From NCBI RefSeq assembly GCF_001949145.1, contig NW_019091702.1:36393-98392 (forward strand): a DNA stretch of 62,000 bases. The letters run 5' to 3'. Shown piece after piece: positions 14,601-24,700 of this stretch. The notes under the pieces were generated by a model, which was not told where the DNA came from, searched no databases, and saw only the letters and a list, made by a program, of their open reading frames with translations. The translations under genes were made by a program, and so were the position numbers. The stretch comes from Acanthaster planci (taxonomy: Eukaryota; Echinodermata; Asteroidea; Valvatida; Acanthasteridae). Within the stretch, counting starts at the first letter, position 1. Each line of letters opens with the position of its first letter.

Positions 14601-17600
14601 TGAATTAATTAATTTATTTATTTATTTATTGGGTTTATTTATCCCAACATGTTACTGATAACGAATCACTGCCCATTGTGGGTGAATGCGATGTGTAAGT
14701 TAGTTTTAATGGACATGATAAACGGTCTTTTATGACAATTGATTTACACATGCATTGGATCATGATCAAGAAAGAGTGTTGTAATCTTACCCGCGCTAAT
14801 GTCTTCTCGAACTCAAGCACATCGCTCATATCTTTCCTTGCCTCCGTTTGATCTCCGCCCAGAGCCACGGCAATGTCAACCATATACCGGAGGTAGGCTG
14901 CTCTTTGCTACAAATAAAAAGGCAATAGATTGTGCAATAAAATGTTTGCAAATACGAAAGCTACGACGGCGACGGATATCGGGGAAAATTGAAATTTCTG
15001 TCTCGAGTTGATGAACACCCTCAGGCACATTAAGAGAAGAAAGACCGGTTTTCCAACCGTGCTCGTACAAGAGCTCATATTGTATGATCACAGAACTGTT
15101 CTGTTCAGTGGTGCATGCAGGATTTGTCGTAGCGGAGTGGCTCTAACCGGGGTTTAGCCCCATATAGCTCATGAGAGAGGCCAAAGAGGACTGGGATACG
15201 GTTATATCGAAGCTAGTAAGCTAATATCTACTTATCGGTATATACTGTATCATAAAGAAAAAGTTCCGAGCCCTCCCCGCGCCACTGCGAGGACATGCCT
15301 GACTAAGCCTATGCATAGGTATATTGCATGACATCTTGGCTTGCATAAAAATCTGCATTGGATGCAAGGCTTTGCCATTTTAATTAAGGACCCGGGCAGA
15401 GAGAAAGACAAGTATGCATATGTGAATACAAATAAAACCAAACAAAAACGACCGGCGGCAATATTACACTTTCAAATTCGCTGAGCAAGAGCAGGTGTCG
15501 GCCAAAGTCGTTAGAAAGGTTCTCCGGAATCTGTCAAAGTAAATTAAAAAAACAAATAAACTGGTTACCTCAAGGAACCGCAAGCACACAACTCGGTACA
15601 CACTGTAGCTCCATTTTATAGCCCCCCCCCCCATGGTCGTGCGACTTGGTGTCCAGAGATCCAAAATGAACATGTTGGTCGAGGTTGGGACTAATAGTCA
15701 CCACATATAAAGACAGGATCACATTCGGTACACGATTAGTGAAATCACTGATATCTGATATCAGTCTGATATCTAGTGACTTAAATAAATTATTTCCACA
15801 TCTCGGCACCGTGGTTCAAGTTGATCCACGGTTTTTGAATTTACCCCAAGAAAACTTGGTCCGATTAAGTTTCATGTTTCTTACATCTAATGATGATGAT
15901 GATAACGACTAAAGAGGAAAATACAAGCGGAAACGATGGGCGATCGGAGATTTCCAGAGAAGAACCCAACTTATAGGAGGAAGCGATCAGGCTAAATTTT
16001 AGATGATTTCTTACCAAAGTGGACGATAGCTTCCGCTTGTTTGAAAGAAATTCAGAGGGCGCAGTGAATGCCGGAAATTTAATCTATCATGGATAGATAA
16101 AGAATACAAAATAACATGTTGTATGATTTGACATGCCCTTTTCTCTCTTACAATAATTATTTCACTACTGCATTATATTATGCACGTTAAATAATGTTAC
16201 CCTTTCATTGAGTTAGTGCTAAATACGATAATTGTTTAGTCTGGCATATTTCTTTTTTAAAATACACAAGTCTCTTTTATCCTAAATACACAAGGTTTTT
16301 CTGAATTCCTCGAAGCTGTGGAAATCACTTTTTGACCAAATGTATCAACACTTAGACTACTATGTGTGCAGTTGTTGCAATTCACACGCTGCCCACCACG
16401 AACGCTTACACGGTGTTCCGTTTGCACCAGAGTAAGTACACAGTTGGGTTCTAAGCCAATCGGCGCTTTTTTTAATAGTGCGTGCGCGAGTATGCGCCTC
16501 CGCCTGTTTGGTTGATTTTCGACAGTAGAGTGAACGAAATGAAAGTTCTTCTTTGCTGAGTGCACTTTGCATTTTTATTTACAAAAGTGAAACAGTCTTG
16601 GAAACAGGAAATAAGAACAGAATGACGTAATTTGGCATTGCTCCAACAACAGAATATACCTTGAGAATATGTTCTCTGCTGTTACGAATATTTGTGTGGA
16701 CTCCAGTTGATATGATCGCATTTATGCCAAACTGGGAACTAAGAGTTGCCCACAATCTCTCAAAGTGGTAGGAGCTTTCGAGCCAGTTACCGCCGGGCTT
16801 TGATCCGAGGACAGGCCATCCATGGACGGAGTCCAGAACGTTGATCAGCGGGGTGGCTCCCAGACTGTTAATGGTATCTGCAATTTTTTGTATCAACTGG
16901 ATTACCTTCTTTATTAGAGACAGTGCAAGGAAATTTAGCTTCAAACTCATTCGATTAAGGCGTTCTGGTTTGATATTTTAAAAGAAATTCTTTGATTCAT
17001 TATAAGGTAGATCTAGCTTTAAATTATACAATAGAAAATTGAAATACACGGCAGAATCGCGTTAACCGGTACCTTGGTCAAGGCATGCATTGTAGTACTT
17101 CCGGACTTGAGAGAATGATGCTGGCTCGTTTAGTTGTGGATCTCGCTCAATCAGTCCTGAATGTGGCAGATGGGAAAATGTGGCAATTCCAATAGAGAAA
17201 GAGAAACACCATAGGCCGTCGTTTATGAGTGCTTTATATGACTATCTATCTGACTGTTTAATTACAAATTTGCATGGTGTCGCTTAGGGCACGTGCATTC
17301 ATCATTTTCGATATGGCGCTCATTTCATGTTAACTGGCTGCGCCTTGAAATATGCGTAGCGTGCGTGTCTTGCACAGCTCTCTCGAGTTCTCTCTGTGTG
17401 TTCTGTCTGTTCAAAAATGCAAGAAATGGCTTTTGTGCAAATTTATGTGCTCAACACATACGGCCCATCCAGCGTCAGAAGTTGCGTTGATGTTCTTTTT
17501 TCCAGTTAATTTTACACTCAAGGGAATCGGCAAATTTCAACAGTGTGAGGTTATACCTCTGAGCTTTTCTTGCAAGTCATCATGGAGCTGGGAGAGAATG

Positions 17601-18957
17601 CTGACACGCAGCTTGTCGCCGGGAATTACTTGTCGCTTGTTCCATCCTCCGCATGCGTAGTCAAAGAAGTTCTGGCATGGATCCTGGCTGCTATCCACGC
17701 TGCTCTGAACGAGAATGGCTATAAAAGAAGAGTACTCAGCCAATGACTAAAGGAACTATTCAGCATACATACGATTTACAAATGAAACGACCAGTTTTTT
17801 CACATAGTGTAATTAAATCGGCAACAAGTTTATCAACATTGTCTCTTCAAAAAGGAAAGGTACCTCTGCAGACTTTTAGTTTCTATTTTATACTGCGTGC
17901 GTGGGTGCACTCTGTAGAACGGCAGTTGATTCTCAATGTTTTGGCTAATGTTAATCAGATATATTAAAGTGACGATGCTACTATCTTTGTTGCTAGTGTA
18001 GCATTGGATTTTTTTGGCCAAATGTATGTCATTGTTGTTTTACCTAATGTTAGTAAACTGCAGTGCAGCGGGTAATGGTATCGGGTGGGTGGAGCACTTG
18101 CATGAAACTGTAATTATTACAGAGTAACTATACGTGATCTTACCGGATTCGTTACACTGGGCGCTAACGCAGGTGAATCTGATGACTGGCCTGTGTCTGA
18201 TTGTGAAAAAAACTTCCGGGAAAAAAGACCAACAAATTTATTACGTACTTAAACATTATCTTGGGATTGCACAAGGTCACTGACTCTCGCTAGCACTGAG
18301 ACATTTTCCAGATATTTTCGTTACCAAGCTTGAAGAACATGAACTAAAGTCTGTGACGCTAGCCTCGGGTTTCGCATCCGTCTCGATATACAAAGATGTT
18401 TGAAACAAGAACTAGTCTTTCAAGTGAAAAATACAATAAATTTGTTGAAATTAATGACTACCACAAAATATAGCAAATAGATAAAAAAGTGTCAAATACT
18501 GTTAGACTTTTGAAAAGAAATTTAAATTTTTCCAAAGTTTTCCCGAACATTAAGTCCTTGAAAATGTTTCAAAAATGTCCTAAAGAGCAACCTTTTGGTC
18601 TTCTCAACAAATATTTTGGAACAGAGTCTTGGCAGTTTGTGCCATATTTATTAATCTCAAAATATGGAAGGCCTGACGTTTTGATCCTTGCTGAATCTTT
18701 CTCAAAGGCAAAATGTGTTTATTAATTAAAGTTGTGAATGACGTACCAGCTCCAACTACAAAGAGAAGAACCACTGCTCCAGCTATGATTATTGGCCATT
18801 TCCACGGATTCCTAGACACTGTTTCGTCATCAGCTGGTATCACTACGCCTTGGGAGCTCGTTTGCTCTTCCGTATCTAGAGTGCTTAAGGTATCGGTATC
18901 CATACTGCTCGTGCCGATCATATTGGCACTGTCAGTGCTGAAATCGACAGTTCCCAT
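2311..18957 (-). CDS. Neprilysin / endothelin-converting-enzyme-like M13 zinc metallopeptidase, 21 exons
   Basis: Type II membrane ectopeptidase that cleaves small peptides outside the cell. Exons: 18957-18747, 18185-18144, 17718-17557, 17156-17073, 16877-16660, 15530-15468 (weakest), 14907-14791, 13872-13798, 13096-12960, 12482-12260, 11958-11860, 11424-11347, 11042-10939, 10080-10019, 9868-9817, 9498-9431, 8565-8435, 8143-8078, 7821-7729, 2656-2580, 2413-2311. They sum to 2265 bp, in frame, about 754 residues, the normal family length. Residues 1-52 are a Ser/Thr/Asp-rich cytoplasmic tail and 55-72 the TM anchor. Then come the [12 protein letters not shown] start of the ectodomain, NAFYS (about 548-552), HEITH zinc site (589-593), ENTAD (651-655), a VHSP-RFR motif with the catalytic His (about 715) and a C-terminal CKVWY. 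The start MGTVDF has a good Kozak context (AAAATGG). An upstream in-frame Met at 19005 is possible, but an acceptor-like site lies just before the chosen ATG. Odd points: exon 6 is poorly conserved and the protein ends in Tyr after the usual Trp. Confidence 0.93.
3819..4080 (-). pseudogene. Unidentified minus-strand coding remnant near the transposase relic
   Basis: A 68-codon reading frame includes [20 protein letters not shown] and [10 protein letters not shown]. With a one-base shift it continues as [19 protein letters not shown] and then a stop at 3819-3821. It looks like the end of a real protein with a frameshift, but I do not recognise the family. Its place directly downstream of the P-element-like relic, on the same strand, suggests it is part of that element or of a neighbouring insertion. 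Confidence 0.3.
4640..6690 (-). pseudogene. Decayed P-element / THAP9-type transposase inside neprilysin intron 19
   Basis: Reading the minus strand, recognisable transposase segments follow in the right order, but in shifting frames and with stops. They are: a coiled coil with [15 protein letters not shown] (about 6430-6480), [15 protein letters not shown] (about 6340-6390), [16 protein letters not shown] (about 6000-6055), [12 protein letters not shown] followed by VGVTVVCLT (about 5690-5850), [15 protein letters not shown] (about 5360-5404), [15 protein letters not shown] then LAVHT-SNSV (about 5050-5165), [16 protein letters not shown] (about 4870-4930) and [15 protein letters not shown] (about 4735-4783). 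These match the P-element/THAP9 transposase family. The THAP zinc finger was not found upstream. A one-base frameshift separates the coiled coil from the next segment. It is a dead copy on the same strand as the host gene. Confidence 0.82.
8078..8143 (-). CDS. Neprilysin exon 18: ENxAD third zinc ligand
   Basis: A 66-bp exon coding [20 protein letters not shown] and YK. The Glu of ENTAD is the third zinc ligand and the Asp supports the first His in M13 enzymes. It lies between exon 17 (8435-8565) and exon 19 (7729-7821), phase 0 on both sides. Confidence 0.93.
9070..9215. repeat. Dispersed repeat, copy 1
   Basis: This stretch in neprilysin intron 16 resembles 60830-60975: both contain a G-rich start, a GGCTACRTTTA-like core, a GGGCTTTT-ACAC segment and a poly-C/poly-A end (about 9207-9227 here). 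The two copies differ by many substitutions and small indels, as expected of an old interspersed repeat. Confidence 0.6.
9431..9498 (-). CDS. Neprilysin exon 16: HEITH zinc-binding motif
   Basis: A 68-bp exon coding [20 protein letters not shown] and a few more residues. HEITH matches the HExxH gluzincin motif: both His ligands and the catalytic Glu are intact, so the enzyme is predicted to be active. Acceptor CACAG and donor GTATAG are both present, and the phases (2 in, 1 out) agree with the neighbouring exons. Confidence 0.95.
13438..13627. repeat. Inverted-repeat MITE in neprilysin intron 8
   Basis: The left arm starts GTGTCGTGATTTG and includes GTGCGTGTGAGTG. The right arm is the imperfect reverse complement, with CACTCACACGCAC and CAAATCACGACAC. 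Each arm is about 65 bp, around a centre of about 55 bp. It has no coding capacity. It looks like a foldback or MITE-type insertion between exons 13872-13798 and 13096-12960. Confidence 0.7.
14602..14645. repeat. ATTT-rich simple repeat
   Basis: A short (TTTA)n stretch within neprilysin intron 7. No other feature is seen here. Confidence 0.6.
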
Positions 18958-21197
18958 TTTTTCCCTGAACAATACACCAAACAAGCGAAGACTACAAAAC
19001 ATCACATTTAAGCGGCAAATTCTAGGTAAACTTCAAGATCAGTGAAGTTGACTAGATCTTTCCAGTCAAAATTATTGACTGAAAAAAATTAGTCATTTGA
19101 ATTTGATTTACATCCTCCTATGTTTTCCAATTAGTCAAAAATGTTACATTTAATAACAATGAATTCCATACTTCACGTTTAATTTATTACAGTTTCCAGT
19201 TTTCGAAGGATTTATTAGTCCGAAGGATCAATGATAAAAAACACTTAACAGTACAGATTTTACTCTTTCTTCCATAAACCCCTATTCCTTAATGAATTGC
19301 ATTGAAGCTCATTAATTCACAACTCTGCTTATTGTGATCTAATATCGATCTCACTATTAACGCTACAAATCGCTGAACTTGTAATAGAAGATGGGAGCAG
19401 TACATGCAAAAGGAGGAAGTTTTTGGCATTGCATATGCACCTTTCATACAAGAGGAGCTGTTATAATTGCGTAAAACGATCAACGTCTTCGCATTGTAAA
19501 AGTAACTCATTATGTCATGTTTTTCTCAGTTACTTGTTTAATTCAATTATTTCAATTAAGAGACGTCCAGAATTACTACGTTACAGGTTAAACTGTAATG
19601 GACTATCACGTACCTGCAATGTAATCACGCAGTGTGGGTGTCAGCAGGGGTCTTACAATGGCGCTAATGTAAGAAGTATAAAAGTAGCCTCGGTGAAATC
19701 TCGAAATGACCGTGCTAAAGGAGGAAACTACCCGTTTATAACTGACAAATGTATGGGCCAGTGTGAAATGAAGAGAAACATACTTCATTTTCACTTTCAC
19801 ACGTACAGTCTTTCCTACGAGATGTGATACGTGAGCAATGGACCCATTTCTGCAGTATATTTACCTTGAGCCAGACAAAAGTGAAACCATTTCGATTGAC
19901 GTACATTTAGCAATGGCTGGCTGTACCCGGCAAACCAATAAAATGCTAGATACAAAGTAATAAATTGGTATGCACCCAAGCATGTCAAATATTATAGGCT
20001 TCGGCGTTCATCCTTCATCCTTTAGAATGCAACGCTGAAGAGTCGAGCCGCAAACTACTCGACTTGCACTGTTTTAAGTGCAAAATTCATGTTGCATGAG
20101 GGAGAGAAGTAACATCGAAAATCCTTTTCTTGTACTCCGCTCTGCAGAAGTCACCACACAGCGCTCATTCCATGACATCCAAATCATGAACTGAACGTTC
20201 CATAGTTTATTTAGCCATTGAGAAGTGAAAGGAAGAATGCAAGTTTCTTTTTTTTTTCTTTTTTCTTTTTCGTAATGGATCTAAAATCTTCAACATAAAC
20301 ATTGTAAAATATATGTAGCATTCATTTTCAAAATATTCCCAACAAGACGTGGTGAAGCAAGGGTATCTAAATTCATTAACAATACATCATTGATAACGCA
20401 TTCACAAGTAAGAAATGCATTTTATTGATAACAAAGCAAGACAAACTCTGTTTAATCACATTATTTCGTATATTGAATAATAGAGACGACTGAATTCTTG
20501 TTAATACGAATATATACGTTTACTGCTAGTTTGTCAGCATCCATATTCCATGTTATATACAAAGACAATAAGAACTATATTTATCTCTTATTGGTGAAAT
20601 ATTGGGATATGCATCATCTACTGAAACTATTAGTGTCTTATTCTACTCAATCAATTTTTCTTATGTCTCGGCAAACCGTTTTTGATAGACTTGGCTTTTT
20701 GCGAATGCTGTTCACAAAATTTTAGAAACGTCTCTTCACAGGGGTTTGGGTTTAAAGGAACTCTATGTGTACAATTTAGTTTGTGTGAGTGTAAAACAAA
20801 CCTGAAATATGACCCTCCTTAACTAACAGCGATGTTAACATTTTAAATGCTTCTCCGATTATGACAGGGAAGCGGGGGACATTTAACATTTTCACGGTTT
20901 TTGCTGTATCTTCGTTGCTACCCTCATTGGCCGAAAGTAAGGTGTTTCCAAATAAGCTTGCTTGTAGGAATTTTCGCTAAAGTTACTTTTAAAAGATATG
21001 TATAGTATGTATAGGGTACGAGTAATTTTTAGATAGTGTCGTTCCTTCCCAGTCGCTCCTTTAAAGCTGCGCCGATTTACTTCGTTACCAGTTTGGTGTT
21101 AATACATGTAGAGAAGTTTTAAAGTGGACAAAATGGACCGGTTTACTTTCAAAAAGAGACTTTCAGTCTTGAGGGGTGCTTTTTCAAGCATCCATCT
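18958..21197. other. Intergenic: neprilysin upstream region and gene A 3' flank
   Basis: 2.2 kb between the neprilysin start codon and the stop codon of gene A, both on the minus strand. The first part should hold the neprilysin 5' UTR and promoter: an acceptor-like TTGTTCAG just upstream of the ATG hints at a 5' UTR intron. A minus-strand AATAAA (TTTATT at 20421-20426) could serve gene A. A polypyrimidine run is present near 20245-20270. No further gene is recognised. Confidence 0.4.
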
Positions 21198-21762
21198 CTA
21201 ATTTGCTAAAGGTTGTCCGGGCATAAAATTATTCGTAGTGAAAAAACAAGTCTCATCTTCACCAGATGCCTTATCGTCCGTGCCAACGCAGTCCATGAAG
21301 CCTTCGATTTTCATCACCTCGGAGGTGGGGTTCTCAACTTCTGTGTGGGACTTCTTCATCGAGTTTTGCAGCACGTGGTAGTATGACCTCGGTCCTTTAC
21401 CCGTTGACCCCTTGGCTTCCTCCGCATCAAATTGGATGGACTCTTCGCGGCTGATTGACATCAAAAACGGGAAAGGAAAATATAATAGTTCTCGTGTCTC
21501 CAGGGAAAGACATCATGAAACAGTTGCAGAGTTGTGGCTTATTTTTAAGTGTCCTATTTCAGAAACATTAAATGTGTATTCTTGTTTAATCAAAAGTCTG
21601 CTTATTCAGACCGTATTCCTGAAAGGATTTGGGGGGTTGGAATAACGAATGTATACCAACTTACTTGTTCATGTGCCATCTTATTCCGAAGCCAATGCTC
21701 AAGACAACAAGAACAAACACACAGACGCCGACGACTAGGTACCAGTTGGATTGAATCCAGCT
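21198..21762 (-). CDS. Gene A exons 15-16: transmembrane segment and cytoplasmic tail
   Basis: Exon 21762-21665 codes NWYLVVGVCVFVLVVLSIGF, a clear TM helix, followed by IRWHM as a basic stop-transfer. Exon 21450-21198 codes an 84-residue tail with acidic patches and PRSYYHVLQNS, ending PGQPLAN and TAG at 21198-21200. The tail shares no obvious similarity with those of genes B and C. Confidence 0.88.
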
Positions 21763-24700
21763 CTGTACCAAGAAAAGATCAAATGACATTTTCAATTTTA
21801 AGGAAGATTAAGGAATTAATTTTAAGGAAGCAAAATATTTGATTTTTTTCAAAGAATATGTAACTAGTGTTGCAAATAACCTGAGCGGGAAACCTTTGGA
21901 TTTTCTTAATCGGTCCCTTCACGGGAAAAAAAGATTATATGAACTACTACTGCTGTTACCTGTTCCTCGGATCGGGGAATAGCCTCACCGTAGTAAACCT
22001 CGTAGCCAAGGTCTTTGTCTATCTCGTCCCGGTCTACCTCCATCATCTTCTCCTCAACTGTGATTCTTGGGAGGTAGTCATCTCCTCGCTTGGCGACGTA
22101 CGTGACTTGTGTGAGCGCTTCCCTGGGCAATTTCAAATATGCGTGTTAGTAGTTTGGATGAAACATGTGACAACATTTAACCCTTGCCCCACAGAGCCAA
22201 ACTTCAATAGAGTTACACAAAGCTGTTTGTAGTTAGGTTCACCTGAGACGTATATAAGATAAATTTTAAATCTTCTTCTGGGCACCGATTGTCCAGACTG
22301 AACAGTCTTGTAATTTCCACACCGGATGTATTTTCCCCGCGGTAGCGTATCTGTATAATTTTTCCCCTGATTTTTCCCTGAAGATACGATGTAGTACAAA
22401 AATGTAACGTACGCTGCCTGTACAGAGTCTTTGAGTTGATGCTCAAGTGTCCAATTCATCGATCTTACCCTGTGTTAACGGCAGTGTAGTCTTCTAGCTG
22501 CACAATATCCACAGCTACGTCATCAACGCTGCGTCTGAGAGGTGACAGTAAGATCTGCAGTACTCCTGCCATGTTTGTTTCAAACTTCAGTTCGTTGACT
22601 TTACCAATGAGTATGATAATGCAGCCGTAAATTTTCAACTCTGAAAGCATCAGTAAGAAGAAATCGTGACCCAACATGTAAATTCCACAAGTACATGTAA
22701 CAGTTATAAATTCATCGTCATTTCCAGGTGTATTTTGTTAAAGTCTGCAGAGAAACACAATTATTTTGATAATGCGTGACTGCTCAGGCAAGTCATGATT
22801 AACTATACATACAATCTATGGTTTCAGATTATGGCTTTCATTTTGTATGACATGGGTAATGAACAAGGTTTGGCATGCACAATCGATAATGAATAATAAC
22901 TCCACTGAAACCTGCTCTGTAAATAAACCTAGTGCTTCATACCATCTTGTAGAAGTAAAGTAAAGGTCACATTGCTTGGTTGTGACAGTTAATATTGGAC
23001 GAACGATAAATATTTGCTCAACCATGCCCCCCAAGGAAAGAAACCGCGTTAACTTCTTTTTGAGCAATGTTGCAGGCTGCCAAAAAATGTGCTAAATTTA
23101 CCACTGCACGTTTGAGTCTGAATTCGGTCACTTATCCTATTCGGGTCCAATGATATGAAACCACAGGTCCAATAGTTGCCTTTAATGTCAGGAACAGTCT
23201 CATTCTTCGTCTCTGCCGCTATATTTAAAGACCTTATCTGATAATTGGGTGACCTGTTGATGCCGTGGATGTTATGTTATAATAATAGCAGCAAGATACT
23301 TTTAAAAGTCTTACCAACACCACAGCTGTCTCCATAATAGTCGTCGGAACAAGTGCAAACGTAGCCAAGTTTGTTGTCTTTGTCTGTTTCACAGGTACCG
23401 TGCTTACAAGGTGACAGAGTGCAAGGATTGTCCACGGGATTCTCACAGTGTTTGCCCTCATGGAACGGGTCGCACTCGCAGCTGTGGAGGTAAAATGTAC
23501 TCCAGTGGACCTTTGTCGTACAACAAACACAGTACAGGTGCGTGTGCTCTTTTCATTCATAAACATAAATGCAGAAAGATTTCCTCATCTTTGAGATACC
23601 TTCCGCGCAAAGTGAACATTATCCACAATTAGAATAGACCGTCTCAAACACTCCTTATTTTATTTGAATTGCTCCACAGTGCTCTGGTCGATGGATTATT
23701 AACTCCTCTTAGGTCCGAGATTTTGGAACGAGAGGAGACCAAGAACTAAATTCTATGGGATAATGCACAAAATTCCATGGAAAAACCATGGTAGCAGGAA
23801 CTGGATTTTGGAATGTAGGTACAAATTTTACCTGAATCCGTTCAGTATCGGAAGACAAGATCCTCCTGAACAGGGCGAGCTAAAGCAGAAGTCTATCTGC
23901 CTGCTGCAGTTATCACCCTCGTACCCAGCCTCGCATTGGCACAGTCCATCCTCACAGGCGCCATTCACACATTCCGGCTTTACAAAAATCAAACCAATTA
24001 CACGTCTGAGCATCGTTTCAAAGAGTACAATATATATTTTAAGTACTTCTAATGTTATACAGTATATTAAACCATAGACCTATTTTGAATATAGTCCAAT
24101 TACTGTAACTATATTCTCACAACATAATCTTTCCTTACCATACATTCACATCTGTATTGACCAATTCCGTCCTCGTCAACGCACGTGCCATTCAGACACG
24201 GTGAACTGTCACACGCGTTGATCAGATCCGCACACAGTATTCCCTCGTAGTCAGGCAGACACTCGCAGACGAACTCGTTGACCTGATCGAGGCACGTACC
24301 GTGCACGCAGGGTGTGCTGGCACACTCGTCTCTCTCAATCTGGCACAGCTCACCCTCGTATCCCGGCCAGCATTCGCAGGCGAACCCATCAACCTCGTCG
24401 ACACACGAGCCATTCCGGCACGGGGAGCTAGCGCACTCGTCTGTGTCGATCTGGCACAGCACACCCTCAAACCCAAGCTCGCACCGACAAGCATACCCGT
24501 CCAGTTCATCTACGCATGTGCCGTGTGCACAGGGTGAGCTCCCGCATTCGTTGGTCTCAAGCTCACATGTGACACCCTCGTAACCCGCCGTACAGTTGCA
24601 GAAGAACCCGTCCAAGAGGTCAACACACGTGCCGTTGACGCAAGGGGAGCTCAGACATTCGTTTATCTCCTGCTGACACAAATCACCCTCGAACCCTGAG

